Source of the DNA: Acidiphilium acidophilum
GTDB taxonomy: Bacteria; Pseudomonadota; Alphaproteobacteria; Acetobacterales; Acetobacteraceae
Direction of reading: 5' to 3'
NCBI RefSeq assembly: GCF_033842475.1
Contig: NZ_JAWXYB010000018.1
Coordinates: forward strand, 975,501 to 1,039,500
Length of the DNA: 64,000 nucleotides
The position numbers and the translations under genes are program-made. Below are positions 52,446 through 61,344 of this stretch, piece after piece. Positions within the stretch are counted from its first letter, which is position 1, and every line of letters begins with the position of its first letter. A model generated the notes under the pieces. The model saw only the letters and a list, made by a program, of their open reading frames with translations, ran no database searches and had not been told where the DNA came from.

Positions 52446-53873
52446 TTAAGTCGTATTTTTCGGGCGGTGCTTGGAATGATACGTGGGAACGAGGCTTGCA
52501 AGAATTGCGGGCAGGGCGTCCGCGAGGTCTTCGGCGATCAGGCCGGGGCCGCACGAGCGGGCCGCCGCGCCATGCAACCAGACGCCGGCGGCGGCGGCTT
52601 CGAAGGTGGGCATGTTTTGGGTGAGCAGTCCGGCGATGATGCCGGCGAGCGTGTCACCGGAGCCTGCCGTCGCGAGGCTCGGCGGGGCGTTGTCGTTGAT
52701 CGCGGCCCGGCCATCGGGGGCGGCTATTACGGTATCCTCGCCTTTCAGGACCACGACCGCGCCGATCCGGGCGGCGGCGGTGCGGGCGCGGGCGAGTTTG
52801 TCGCCGGACAGGGAAGGGAAGATCCGGGCGAATTCCCCTTCGTGCGGGGTGATGACGGCAACGCCGGCGAGGCGTTCGGGCTGGTTGGCGCAGGCGGTCA
52901 GGGCATCAGCGTCTGCGACGATCCGGCGTTGCGCTTCGATCAGGGTGGCGAGGGCGGAGCCTGCGGTTTCAATGCCGAGACCGGGGCCGCAGAGCCAGGT
53001 CATGCGGCGGGAATCGGCGAGCAGGCCGGCCATCGGATCGGTGCGGATCATGATGCCGGGAGCGGCACCGTGGATCGGTGTCGGGGTGGCGAGGGTGAGG
53101 AGGCCGACGCCGGTGCGGCGCGCGGCATTGGCGGCGAGGATGGCGGCGCCGGACATCGGGCCGGCGAGGATGGTCAGGTGGCCGCGATCGTATTTATGTC
53201 CGGCGTGGTCCGGCGTGGGGATGCGCCAGAGTGCCGGGGTGTTGCGCCAGAGCGAGGGGGTGATGTGCGCGATCGCCTCGGACGGCATGCCGATATCCGC
53301 GCAGTGAATGATGCCGCAGCGGGATTTGCCGGGCAGCAGGAGATGGCCGGGTTTGGGCGCAACGAAGGTAATCGTGCGGGCGGCATGGCCGGGCTCGCCG
53401 CGCAGTGCGCCGGTCGCACCGTCCACCCCGCTCGGGATGTCGATCGCGATGAGGGTTTTTGCCGCATCGAGCAGGCGGGACACTGCGGGGTCGAGCGGGC
53501 GGGACAGGCCGGCGCCGAAAACCGCGTCGATCACCAGATCCGCGCGGCGGACCTGATCGAGATCGGGCGCGACGGTTGGACCGCGCCAGGCGGCGGCGGC
53601 CTGGCCGGGGGGGCTGGCGGGATGGGAATGGGTGATCGGGGCGACGGTAACCGGCCAGCCGGCGGCGGCCAGATGACGGGCGGCAATGTACCCGTCGCCG
53701 CCGTTATTGCCCGGTCCGGCAAGGACCAGCACCCGGCACGGATGGTGGTGACGGCGGATGAGGCGGGCGACGGCGCGGCCGGCGTTTTCCATCAATGTCG
53801 CGACCGGCATGCCGCAACCGGGGGCGGCGCGGTCGATCAGGGTCATTTCCGCAGGCGTGAATAGTGGTTCCAT
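52446..53873 (-). CDS. nnr: bifunctional NAD(P)H-hydrate epimerase / ADP-dependent dehydratase
   Basis: A 475-residue fusion of YjeF_N and a carbohydrate-kinase-like domain. The N-terminal half has RVLVLAGPGNNGGDGYIAAR, with VTVAPITHSHP, and DLVIDAVFGAGLSRPL; the C-terminal half has GHLTILAGPMSGAAILA, VITPHEGEFARIFP, VVLKGEDTVIA and LATAGSGDTLAGIIAGLL. It repairs hydrated NAD(P)H. It is divergent from the ParA-like gene; it is alone in its transcription unit upstream of the small exported ORF. Confidence 0.95.
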   Translation of the reverse strand: MEPLFTPAEMTLIDRAAPGCGMPVATLMENAGRAVARLIRRHHHPCRVLVLAGPGNNGGDGYIAARHLAAAGWPVTVAPITHSHPASPPGQAAAAWRGPTVAPDLDQVRRADLVIDAVFGAGLSRPLDPAVSRLLDAAKTLIAIDIPSGVDGATGALRGEPGHAARTITFVAPKPGHLLLPGKSRCGIIHCADIGMPSEAIAHITPSLWRNTPALWRIPTPDHAGHKYDRGHLTILAGPMSGAAILAANAARRTGVGLLTLATPTPIHGAAPGIMIRTDPMAGLLADSRRMTWLCGPGLGIETAGSALATLIEAQRRIVADADALTACANQPERLAGVAVITPHEGEFARIFPSLSGDKLARARTAAARIGAVVVLKGEDTVIAAPDGRAAINDNAPPSLATAGSGDTLAGIIAGLLTQNMPTFEAAAAGVWLHGAAARSCGPGLIAEDLADALPAILASLVPTYHSKHRPKNTT

Positions 53874-53941
53874 GTTCGATATGTGGGACAGGCGGTCGGG
53901 GGTTTGCTAGACCGGTGGGCCCATGATCGTGTTTCGCGTGC

Positions 53942-54592
53942 ATGGTGAAACCGGAGGCTCCGATGGTGGCGGTGATTGCGGTGGCGCAGCAGAAGGGCGG
54001 GGCGGGCAAGACCATGATGGCGGCACAGCTCGCGGTGGCGTTTGCGGCGGATCGGCGCGTGGCGCTGCTCGACATCGATCCGCAGGGATCGCTCACCGCC
54101 TGGGCCCGGCTGCGGGCGGCGAATCCGAAGGCGCGGGGGGTGGTGACGATCGAGACCGTCTCGGGCTGGCGGCTCGCGGCGGCGCTCGAAAAACTGCGTG
54201 GGGGCCATGAGATCGTGCTGATCGATACACCGCCGGTGCTCGATTCGGATGCGCGGCGGGCGATCAGGGGTGCTGATCTGGTGCTGGTGCCGCTTAATCC
54301 GGCGCCACCCGATTTATGGGCGGCGGAGGGGACGCTGAAACTCGCCGCCGAGGAACGCCGCGCGGTGGCGCTGGTGTTCAACCGGGCGGCGGCGGGATCG
54401 AAGCTGCGGCGGGTTATGGAGGCCGGGATTGCGGGGCGCGGGTTGGTCCTGCTCGAAGAGACGCTCGGGAATCGGGCTGGTTATGCCAATGCCTTCGCCG
54501 AGGGATTGGGGGTGGCGGAGACCGCACCTTCAAGCCTCGCGGGGCGGGAAGTGGCGGCGCTGGCGGCGCGGGTGCTGGCGATGGTGGCATGA
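53942..54592 (+). CDS. ParA/Soj-like P-loop ATPase
   Basis: A 216-residue protein with the deviant Walker A motif AQQKGGAGKTMMAAQLAVAF, LLDIDPQGSLTAW and LIDTPPVLDSDARRA. No ParB partner is next to it; small ParA-like proteins of this kind are orphan positioners (e.g. MipZ-like or McdA-like roles), so function is unsettled. ATG 53942 or the later 53963 could be the start. It overlaps the next membrane protein gene by four bases. Confidence 0.85.
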   Translation: MVKPEAPMVAVIAVAQQKGGAGKTMMAAQLAVAFAADRRVALLDIDPQGSLTAWARLRAANPKARGVVTIETVSGWRLAAALEKLRGGHEIVLIDTPPVLDSDARRAIRGADLVLVPLNPAPPDLWAAEGTLKLAAEERRAVALVFNRAAAGSKLRRVMEAGIAGRGLVLLEETLGNRAGYANAFAEGLGVAETAPSSLAGREVAALAARVLAMVA

Positions 54593-55014
54593 GCACGCCG
54601 GCTTATGATCTGATGACCGGCTTGCTCGCGGTTCACTTGGCCGGGTTCGCGGCGTGGAGCGGCTTTCTCGCCGGGGTTCTGCTGCTCGGGCCGGCGGGGG
54701 TGCAGTTGTTGCGATGGTCGCTGATCGCGATGCCGGTATCATTGGCTTCGGGCTGGGCGCTGGCGGTCGTGCAGTATGGGGGGCCGGAGGATTGGCCCTG
54801 GGCGGTCAATGCGATGCAGACCGCAGGGCTCGCCATGGCGGTCGTGCTGCTGGTGGCGTGGTTCGGCGGGGTGTTGCTGGTGCGCGATTCGGAGGCCTCG
54901 CGCGATGCCGATGCGCGGGAGCAGGCGATGCGGCGGTTGAACCGGCTGGTCGCGATCGATTTGCTGCTGGCCGTGATGAATCTGGGGTTTGCGGTGATCG
55001 GCAGATATGGATGA
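54589..55014 (+). CDS. small integral membrane protein, four helices
   Basis: A 141-residue protein with four predicted membrane helices (GLLAVHLAGFAAWSGFLAGV; LIAMPVSLASGWALAVV; GLAMAVVLLVAWFGGVLLV; LVAIDLLLAVMNLGFAVI). The third and fourth are joined by a charged cytoplasmic loop rich in Arg/Asp/Glu. No family is recognised, though the layout resembles small CopD/DUF2269-type proteins. ATG overlaps the ParA-like stop, so the pair is likely co-expressed. Confidence 0.75.
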   Translation: MSTPAYDLMTGLLAVHLAGFAAWSGFLAGVLLLGPAGVQLLRWSLIAMPVSLASGWALAVVQYGGPEDWPWAVNAMQTAGLAMAVVLLVAWFGGVLLVRDSEASRDADAREQAMRRLNRLVAIDLLLAVMNLGFAVIGRYG

Positions 55015-55239
55015 AATACGAATATATCAAAAATTAGCATGCCGATGGATGCATGTAACACATTTTTTCTTTCAATACCCCCTATACGACACGAAAGGGT
55101 CTTGCTCGATTGTCAAAAATCGTTCATCTATCGGCCGTGGCGCTTACGGGAATTTGACAGGTCGAAATCGATTGGTCGGGTTGTCAGGGTGCCAGCCGCC
55201 AAGTTTAGGGAGCCTCATATATCGCATCAGAATGGTGCT
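55015..55239 (+). other. noncoding AT-rich stretch ending in a plus-strand terminator; possible small RNA or 3' UTR
   Basis: No protein is supported. The stretch is clearly AT-richer than its surroundings at 55015-55130 and has a perfect TTGACA (55154-55159) without a convincing -10 box. It ends in the terminator at 55240. It is either the long 3' UTR of the ParA-like unit or a small RNA gene. Confidence 0.4.
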
Positions 55240-55266
55240 GGCCGGTCCAATGACCGGCCTTTTTTT
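55240..55266 (+). terminator. intrinsic terminator
   Basis: Stem GGCCGGTC/GACCGGCC (55240-55247, 55252-55259), loop CAAT, then T7. It works on the plus strand. The stem is identical to that of the mucR/glpF terminator. Confidence 0.85.
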
Positions 55267-55289
55267 ATGCGGTTTTGCGGGCTGGTTTG

Positions 55290-55600
55290 GGTTTGCCGGG
55301 AGGTTTCGGGGTTCGGTGGAAGTGGGGGGCTTCTGTTGCCCGGTGCCCCCCGAACCGCGCTTATCGCTTATGCAGCGACAGCGAATGCCTCGAAATTATC
55401 GTTGGCACTTGTGATATAGCCCGATAACGGCGGTACAATGCCGAGCGAAAGATGGGTCTTTACCGTGCGTGTCGAGCCTGTTTCGCCCCCATGATCCGCC
55501 AATGAAGGCGGAATTTGGTGGAGGCGCCGGGTACTGCCCCCGGGTCCACAACACTTATTCCACGCACCGTTTATCGCCATAGCCGGTTGCCCAGCTTGCG
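55290..55600 (-). ncRNA. ssrA: circularly permuted two-piece tmRNA
   Basis: Minus-strand order is acceptor piece, short spacer, coding piece, as in alphaproteobacterial permuted tmRNA. The acceptor piece ends at 55516 with CGCCTCC plus encoded ACCA and has a T-arm CCGGG-GGCAGTA-CCCGG. A 25-base spacer with hairpin CCGCC/GGCGG follows. The coding piece starts at 55490 with GGGGGCG, which pairs with CGCCTCC giving the G3-U3 alanine identity pair. CACGCAC (55471-55465) pairs with GTGCGTG (55567-55561) as the P2 helix joining the two pieces. The tag frame follows. Outer ends are estimates. Confidence 0.93.
55368..55406 (-). other. tmRNA proteolysis-tag reading frame
   Basis: From the resume codon GCC (55406-55404) the frame reads ANDNFEAFAVAA then TAA (55370-55368). 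It fits the alphaproteobacterial tag type (compare Caulobacter AANDNFAEEFAVAA) and ends in the ClpXP-recognised AVAA. The tag is one residue shorter between F and F than the Caulobacter form. Confidence 0.93.
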
Positions 55601-55636
55601 TCATATAGGCGATATAAGCGCCTTGCGAAAGGGAGC

Positions 55637-56557
55637 ATGATGAATCTCACGGAATCCGACCTTGCCGAGATCGACGCCGCGCGGGGGCAGTCGGCCACGA
55701 CCCGGCGCGCCACCGTGCCGGCGCTGGAGGCGATGCTGTTCACCCCGGTGCCAGTGCTCGACCACGGATTCGTCCGGGTGATCGACTACATGGGCGATGA
55801 CGCCGCCGTGGTGCAGGCGGCACGGGTCTCCTATGGGCGGGGGACGCGCAAGGTGAGCGAGGATGAGGGGTTGATCCGCTATCTGATGCGCCACCGTCAT
55901 TCCACGCCGTTCGAGATGTGCGAGATCAAGTTTCATGTGAAGCTGCCGATTTTCGTCGCACGGCAATGGATCCGGCATCGGACCGCGAATGTGAACGAGT
56001 ATTCCGGGCGGTATTCGGTGATGGACCGGGAGTTTTATATTCCGGCCCCTGAGCATCTGGCGGCGCAATCGGCGAGCAACCGGCAGGGCCGCGGCGAGGT
56101 GCTGGAAGGCGCGGAGGCAGAGTCGGTTCTGGCGTTGCTGCGTGAGGATGCCGAACGCAATTACGCCCATTACGAGGCGATGCTCAACGAGGGCGGTGCC
56201 GATCCCGACCGGCGCGGGTTGGCGCGGGAGTTGGCGCGGATGAACCTGACGCTGAACGCCTATACCCAGTGGTACTGGAAGACTGACCTGCATAATTTGT
56301 TCAATTTCATGTCGTTACGCGGCGATGCTCATGCCCAGTATGAAATTCGGGTCTATGCCGATGCGATGCTGGCGATGACCCGTGCCTGGGTGCCGGCGAG
56401 CTGCCGGGCGTTCGAGGACTACCGGCTCGGGGCCGCGCAGTTTTCCGCGACGATGCTGGCGGTGCTGCGGCGGATGCTGGGCGGCGAGGTGGTGGAGCAG
56501 GCGGCGTCCGGGCTTTCGAAGCGGGAATGGTCCGAAATGATGGCCATGCTCGAATAA
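55637..56557 (+). CDS. thyX: flavin-dependent thymidylate synthase
   Basis: A 306-residue FAD enzyme that makes dTMP with folate and NADPH. The family motif [15 protein letters not shown] (RHRx7S) is intact, and [19 protein letters not shown] and [19 protein letters not shown] follow the usual pattern. ATG at 55637 or 55640, after AAGGGAG. It is divergent from ssrA, with its start 37 bases from the estimated 5' edge of the acceptor piece, so both promoters share the interval. Confidence 0.95.
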   Translation: MMNLTESDLAEIDAARGQSATTRRATVPALEAMLFTPVPVLDHGFVRVIDYMGDDAAVVQAARVSYGRGTRKVSEDEGLIRYLMRHRHSTPFEMCEIKFHVKLPIFVARQWIRHRTANVNEYSGRYSVMDREFYIPAPEHLAAQSASNRQGRGEVLEGAEAESVLALLREDAERNYAHYEAMLNEGGADPDRRGLARELARMNLTLNAYTQWYWKTDLHNLFNFMSLRGDAHAQYEIRVYADAMLAMTRAWVPASCRAFEDYRLGAAQFSATMLAVLRRMLGGEVVEQAASGLSKREWSEMMAMLE

Positions 56558-56746
56558 TGGATGCGGGACGTTCCAAACACGCATATCGCCGATGTGATCG
56601 GCGGACATGGCAAAAAAATGAAAAAGATCGAATATATCCACTTGACGAGACCGGCCTGCATCCGCGCAATATCATGTTGCCGTACAGGCCAATAGGTTAA
56701 CAAATCGATCGGTGCCCGGAATCCGGGCGTGCGCCAGGAGCAGGAT

Positions 56747-57973
56747 ATGAACCGCGACCACAAGTTCATCGCGCAATGCGACAAGGCTTTGGCAGAAATC
56801 CGCGCCGCCGGGCGGTATCGCCGGTTCGTGGCGCTTGAGAAGCTGGCGGATCGGTTTCCGTATTACCGCGTGACGATGGAGGGCAGAACCGAAGATATTC
56901 TGGTCTGGTCGTCGAACGATTACCTTGCGATGGGCACCGACCCCGAAGTGATCGAGGCCTCGATCGAGGCGGCGCGGACCATGGGCGCGGGGGCGGGCGG
57001 CACACGCAACATTGCGGGGTCCTCGCCGATCCATGTCGCGCTGGAAGCCGAGCTGGCGGCGCTTCACGGCAAGGATGCGGCGTTGCTGTTCACCTCGGGT
57101 TATGTGTCGAACCAGGCGACGCTGAGTGCGGTGCTGAATTCGCTGCCGGACTGGCATGTGTTTTCCGATGCGCAGAACCATAATTCAATGATCGTGGGCA
57201 TCAAGGGCGGTAAATCCTCGACCGTTCATGTGTTCGGGCATAACGATCTGGAGGATCTGGAACGCAAGCTGGCAGCGGCACCGGTCGATGCGCCGAAGAT
57301 GGTGGCGTTCGAGAGCGTGTATTCGATGGATGGCGATATCGCGCCGATCGGGGCGATCTGCGATCTGGCGGATAAATATAACGCAATCACCTATCTCGAC
57401 GAGGTTCACGCGGTGGGGATGTATGGGCCGCATGGGGCTGGCGTTTCCGAGCGGGACGGGGTGGCGCACCGGCTGACCATCATCGAGGGGACGCTGGCAA
57501 AGGCCTATGGCTGCCATGGTGGGTATGTGGCGGGGGATTCCAGCGTGATCGATTATATCCGCTCGACCGCGGCGGGGTTCATTTTCACGACGGCCTTGCC
57601 GCCGCCGACGGTGGCTGCGGCGCTGGCTTCGATCCGGCGGTTGAAGGTGGATCAGGCGCGGCGGGATACGCTGTTTGCGCGGGCGGAAATGCTGAAGGCG
57701 AAATTCGATGCGGCGGGGTTGCCGCGCCTTGCGTCCGAGAGCCATATCGTGCCGCTGATGATCGGCAATGCCGCGCGGGCGACCGAGGTTTCGATGCGGC
57801 TGATCCGCGAGTTCGGCATGTATGCGACCCCGATCAATTACCCGACGGTACCGGCGGGGACGGAGCGGCTGCGCTTTACCCCGGGTCCGAAGCATACCGA
57901 GGCGATGATGGACGATCTGGTCACCGCTTTGAAGCATATTCTCTCGGGCGCCAGCGCGGTGGCGGCGGCGTAG
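56747..57973 (+). CDS. hemA: 5-aminolevulinate synthase
   Basis: A 408-residue PLP enzyme condensing glycine and succinyl-CoA to ALA, the first step of haem in alphaproteobacteria. [39 protein letters not shown] and [17 protein letters not shown] (with the PLP lysine) are diagnostic. ATG 56747 with CAGGAG nine bases upstream is chosen over the ATG six codons earlier. A 189-base gap to thyX contains AT-rich promoter-like sequence. It is followed by tRNA-Thr. Confidence 0.96.
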   Translation: MNRDHKFIAQCDKALAEIRAAGRYRRFVALEKLADRFPYYRVTMEGRTEDILVWSSNDYLAMGTDPEVIEASIEAARTMGAGAGGTRNIAGSSPIHVALEAELAALHGKDAALLFTSGYVSNQATLSAVLNSLPDWHVFSDAQNHNSMIVGIKGGKSSTVHVFGHNDLEDLERKLAAAPVDAPKMVAFESVYSMDGDIAPIGAICDLADKYNAITYLDEVHAVGMYGPHGAGVSERDGVAHRLTIIEGTLAKAYGCHGGYVAGDSSVIDYIRSTAAGFIFTTALPPPTVAAALASIRRLKVDQARRDTLFARAEMLKAKFDAAGLPRLASESHIVPLMIGNAARATEVSMRLIREFGMYATPINYPTVPAGTERLRFTPGPKHTEAMMDDLVTALKHILSGASAVAAA

Positions 57974-58018
57974 GGTCGGCTTGCGAGGGTGATGCGCTCT
58001 CGCTATAGCGGGCGCGTG

Positions 58019-58093
<75 letters not shown>

Positions 58094-58187
58094 TGTGTTT
58101 TACCGAATTCCGGGAATTTTGATCGCTGGACCGCGCGGTTTGGCGGGGTTCAGCGCTGCTTGATGTGATTGTGGCGCGGTTCCTTGG

Positions 58188-59852
58188 TCAGGAGATCAGG
58201 TCGGTGAAGCCGTTGGTGATCGGGTAGCGGCGGTCGCGGCCGAAGGCGCGTTGGGTGATTTTCACGCCGGGCGGGGCCTGGCGGCGTTTGTATTCGGCGC
58301 GGTCGAGCAGGCGCCAGATCCGGGTGACGGTGGCGCGGTCGTGGCCGGCGTCGATCAGGTCGGCGAGGGAGGCTTCGCCCTCGATCAGGCCGGCGAGGAT
58401 TTCATCGAGACACTCGTAGGGCGGCAGGCTGTCCTGATCGGTCTGGTTGTCGCGGAGTTCGGCGCTGGGGGGCTTGGTGATGACGCGGGCGGGCATGACC
58501 GGGCCGGCCGGGCCCATCGCGTTATCCGGACGGTGGGTGTTGCGCCAGCGGCAGAGCTCGAACACCGTGGTTTTGTAGACGTCTTTCAGAACCGAGTAGC
58601 CGCCGCACATGTCGCCGTAGAGGGTGGCGTAGCCGACCGACATTTCGGATTTGTTGCCGGTCGTGAGCACCATCGCGCCGAGTTTGTTCGATAGCGCCAT
58701 CAGGATCAGGCCGCGGGCGCGGGACTGGATGTTTTCCTCGGTGATGTCCGGCGCGCGGCCTTCGAATAGCGGGGTGAGGACGGTCTCGAACGCGGCGGTG
58801 GCATCCGTGATCGGGATGGTGTCGCACCGGATGCCGAGCAGGCTGGCGCAGGCGGCGGCGTCTTCGAGGCTGTGGGCGCTGGTGTAGCGGCTCGGCATCA
58901 TCACCGCGCGCACCCGGGCCGGGCCCAGCGCATCGACCGCGACGGCGGCGGAGATCGCGCTGTCGATCCCGCCGGACAGGCCGAGGATGACGCCGGGGAA
59001 GTTGTTTTTGTTCACGTAATCGGCGAGGCCCATGACCATGGCGCGGTAGACGAGGTCGAGCCGTTCGGGATCGGGGGGGATGGGATGCGGCGTGCAGACC
59101 AGCCCGGTTGCGGTGCGCTGCCACGTCGTGATGGCGAGACCGGGTTCGAAATGGGCCATGCGCAGGGCGATCGAGCGATCGGCGTTCAGGGCGAAGGAGG
59201 CACCGTCGAACACGATCTCGTCCTGCCCGCCGGTGAGGGCGGCGAAAATGAACGGGAGGCCGGTTTCGACCACGCGGTTGAGCGCGAGTTGCAGGCGCCG
59301 CCCCTGCTTGCCGTCTTCGAACGGGGAGGCGTTGGTCGAAATCAGGATTTCGGCCCCGGTTTCGGCAAGGGTTTCGGGAACGGCGGGGAACCACCAATCC
59401 TCGCAGATCGGCACGCCGAGGCGGAAGCCGCGAAATGGCACCGGGCCGGGGGCGGGACCGGCGACGAAGACGCGTTTTTCATCGAACACGCCGTAATTCG
59501 GCAGTTCGTGCTTGGCACGGCGGGCGATGATGGCGCCGCCATCGAGGATGAAGGCGGCGTTGTGCAGATTGCCGTTCGAGAGCCAGGGCAGGCCGACGAT
59601 CACGCCGGGTCCGCCATCCGCGGTGTCGGCGGCGAGGGATGCGGCGGCGGTTTCGCAGGCGGCGATGAAGGCGGGTTTCAGGACGAGATCTTCGGGCGGG
59701 TAGCCGGCGATGCTGAGTTCGGGCGTGACCAGCAGATCCGCACCCTGGCGGGATGCCTCGTTGCGGGCGGTGCGGATGGCGGCGAGGTTTTTGTCGATGG
59801 CGCCGACGTGAAGGTCGAGCTGGGCGATCGCGATGGTCAGCTTTTCGGTCAT
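58188..59852 (-). CDS. nadE: glutamine-dependent NAD+ synthetase
   Basis: A 554-residue fusion of a nitrilase-like glutaminase (LVTPELSIAGYPPEDL with Glu, HELPNYGVFDEKR with Lys, VPICEDWWFP with Cys) and the NAD synthetase ATP-pyrophosphatase domain (GLSGGIDSAISAAVAVDAL, TGNKSEMSVGYATLYGDMCG). It amidates deamido-NAD+. ATG 59852 gives MTEKLTIAIAQLDLHVG, the normal start. It is convergent with tRNA-Thr. Confidence 0.96.
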   Translation of the reverse strand: MTEKLTIAIAQLDLHVGAIDKNLAAIRTARNEASRQGADLLVTPELSIAGYPPEDLVLKPAFIAACETAAASLAADTADGGPGVIVGLPWLSNGNLHNAAFILDGGAIIARRAKHELPNYGVFDEKRVFVAGPAPGPVPFRGFRLGVPICEDWWFPAVPETLAETGAEILISTNASPFEDGKQGRRLQLALNRVVETGLPFIFAALTGGQDEIVFDGASFALNADRSIALRMAHFEPGLAITTWQRTATGLVCTPHPIPPDPERLDLVYRAMVMGLADYVNKNNFPGVILGLSGGIDSAISAAVAVDALGPARVRAVMMPSRYTSAHSLEDAAACASLLGIRCDTIPITDATAAFETVLTPLFEGRAPDITEENIQSRARGLILMALSNKLGAMVLTTGNKSEMSVGYATLYGDMCGGYSVLKDVYKTTVFELCRWRNTHRPDNAMGPAGPVMPARVITKPPSAELRDNQTDQDSLPPYECLDEILAGLIEGEASLADLIDAGHDRATVTRIWRLLDRAEYKRRQAPPGVKITQRAFGRDRRYPITNGFTDLIS

Positions 59853-60022
59853 GTGCCGATGATAGGGGGATTCGGGCGGCGCGTCATGATTGCCGGCGCG
59901 GATCGCGCTTGTTTTGGCAGCGAACGGGCGGTATGCCGCCTCACGCCCTTGTGAGGTTGTGTCCGCACGAGGCATCAATCAATGCGATCGGCTTCACCCA
60001 ACCTTTGACGGAGATGTTTTTC

Positions 60023-60334
60023 ATGACGACGACGAAAATCCTGCGGGCGATCCTGCCCGCGCTGGCGCTGACCTTCGCGGTGGGTGCGATCGGCACCGCG
60101 CATGCCAGCACCAAGAAGAAGACCGAATCGAGCATGACCCACAGCAAGCTGCCGGGCTACAAGACCGAAGCAAAAGCCAAGACCGCCTGCGGCATGGGCG
60201 CAGTGGTGTGGCACGCTACCGGCAGCAAGGCGTATCATACTGCAAAGTCGAAGTATTTCGGCAAGACCAAGCATGGTGCCTACGTGTGCGAGAAGGCGGC
60301 GATGGAGGATCATCTGCACGCGGCGAAGAATTAA
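60023..60334 (+). CDS. small exported protein of an uncharacterised alphaproteobacterial family
   Basis: A 103-residue precursor. Signal peptide: MTTTKILRAILPALALTFAV core and a THAS-type (AHAS) cleavage site near residue 30. The mature part contains VVWHATGSKAYHTAKSKYFG followed by KTKHGAYVCEKAA. I recall this VW-x-N/H-x-x-S-x-x-YH ... Y-G-x-T-K-x-G-x-Y-x-C-E pattern in many short alphaproteobacterial secreted proteins, function unknown. ATG 60023 is 9 bases after CGGAG; an ATG at 60014 is in frame but too close. Two Cys could form a disulfide. Confidence 0.75.
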   Translation: MTTTKILRAILPALALTFAVGAIGTAHASTKKKTESSMTHSKLPGYKTEAKAKTACGMGAVVWHATGSKAYHTAKSKYFGKTKHGAYVCEKAAMEDHLHAAKN

Positions 60335-60411
60335 TCGCAACGCGCAATAATCCCGTTTGACTCGCGGCCGGATTGCCTGCTTGATCCGGTCGCGAAATCG
60401 CGAGGGGTGTC

Positions 60412-60783
60412 ATGGGTTTGTTCGATCAGATTTCCGGCATGGTGGGCTCGGCGCTCGGCGGGTCCGACGATGCGGCGGGCGGTGGCATACAGGCTCAGGT
60501 GATGAGCGTGCTGAAGCAGAACGGGATCGATGGGATGTCCGGCCTGGTGCAGCAATTCGAGCAATCCGGCATGGGGGCGCATGTCGCCTCATGGGTCGGG
60601 GACGGACAGAATTTGCCGATTTCGGCCGCGCAGGTGCAGGCAGCGCTGGGCAGTCCGGTGATTGCCTCGATCGCGCAACGGTTCGGCGTCGATCCGGCGA
60701 TGGCGGCCAATCTGCTCGCGCAGCACCTGCCCGATGCGGTGGATCAGGCGACGCCGGATGGCACTATGCCCGACGGTTCGTGA
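60412..60783 (+). CDS. YidB/DUF937-family protein
   Basis: A 123-residue protein. MGLFDQISGMVGSALGGS is the characteristic start of YidB-like proteins; SGLVQQFEQSGMGAHVASWVG and the DUF937 core ALGSPVIASIAQRFGVDP follow. Function is unknown. It has a start codon shortly after GAGGGG-type purine-rich sequence. Confidence 0.88.
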   Translation: MGLFDQISGMVGSALGGSDDAAGGGIQAQVMSVLKQNGIDGMSGLVQQFEQSGMGAHVASWVGDGQNLPISAAQVQAALGSPVIASIAQRFGVDPAMAANLLAQHLPDAVDQATPDGTMPDGS

Positions 60784-60789
60784 CCGGGG

Positions 60790-61344
60790 ATGAGCGATTT
60801 CACCATCGTCGGGTTGTGCGGCAGTCTGCGGCGGGGTTCGTTCAACATGGCCGCGTTGCGCGCGGCGGCCGATCTGGTGCCTGAGGGGGCGGTGATCGAG
60901 ATCGCCGGGATCGGCGATATCCCGTTATATGACGATGATGTGCGCGCGACGGGAATGCCTGAACCGGTGCTGACGCTGGCCGCGCGTGTGGCGGCGGCGG
61001 ATGCGGTTCTGATCGCGACGCCGGAATATAACTACTCGATTCCCGGGGTGCTCAAGAACACGATCGATTGGCTGTCCCGCTGCGATCCGCAGCCATTCAA
61101 GGGCAAGCCGGTGGCGATCATGGGGGCGAGCCCCGGCATGATCGGGACGGCGCGGGCGCAATACGATCTGCGCAAGGTGTTCGTGTTTCTCGATGCGCAT
61201 GTGCTGAACAAGCCGGAGATCATGATTGGCGGGGCCGCGCAGAAATTCGATGGCGGTGGCGTATTGGTCGATCCGGTGACACGCCAGTTCATCGGTCAGC
61301 AGATCATCGCATTGCGCGACTGGGCGCGGCGGTTGCAGGGCTGA
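60790..61344 (+). CDS. NADPH-dependent FMN reductase (quinone/azoreductase-like)
   Basis: A 184-residue flavodoxin-fold protein. VGLCGSLRRGSFNMAALRAA is the FMN phosphate-binding start, IATPEYNYSIPGVLKNTIDW is the hallmark of the FMN_red family, and GASPGMIGTARAQYDLRKV follows. It reduces quinones, chromate or flavins with NADPH. It starts 6 bases after the YidB-like gene. Its last 41 bases overlap the end of the convergent ArfA-like frame. Confidence 0.93.
   Translation: MSDFTIVGLCGSLRRGSFNMAALRAAADLVPEGAVIEIAGIGDIPLYDDDVRATGMPEPVLTLAARVAAADAVLIATPEYNYSIPGVLKNTIDWLSRCDPQPFKGKPVAIMGASPGMIGTARAQYDLRKVFVFLDAHVLNKPEIMIGGAAQKFDGGGVLVDPVTRQFIGQQIIALRDWARRLQG

Noticed and set aside
55007-55414. 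A 135-codon plus-strand frame over the AT-rich gap and tmRNA
   Set aside because: It spans a terminator and the antisense of ssrA and has no protein-like features or ribosome site.
55368-55604. A 78-codon minus-strand frame ending in ANDNFEAFAVAA
   Set aside because: It is the tmRNA tag read through both tmRNA pieces, not a protein gene; the acceptor stem, P2 helix and encoded CCA explain the sequence.
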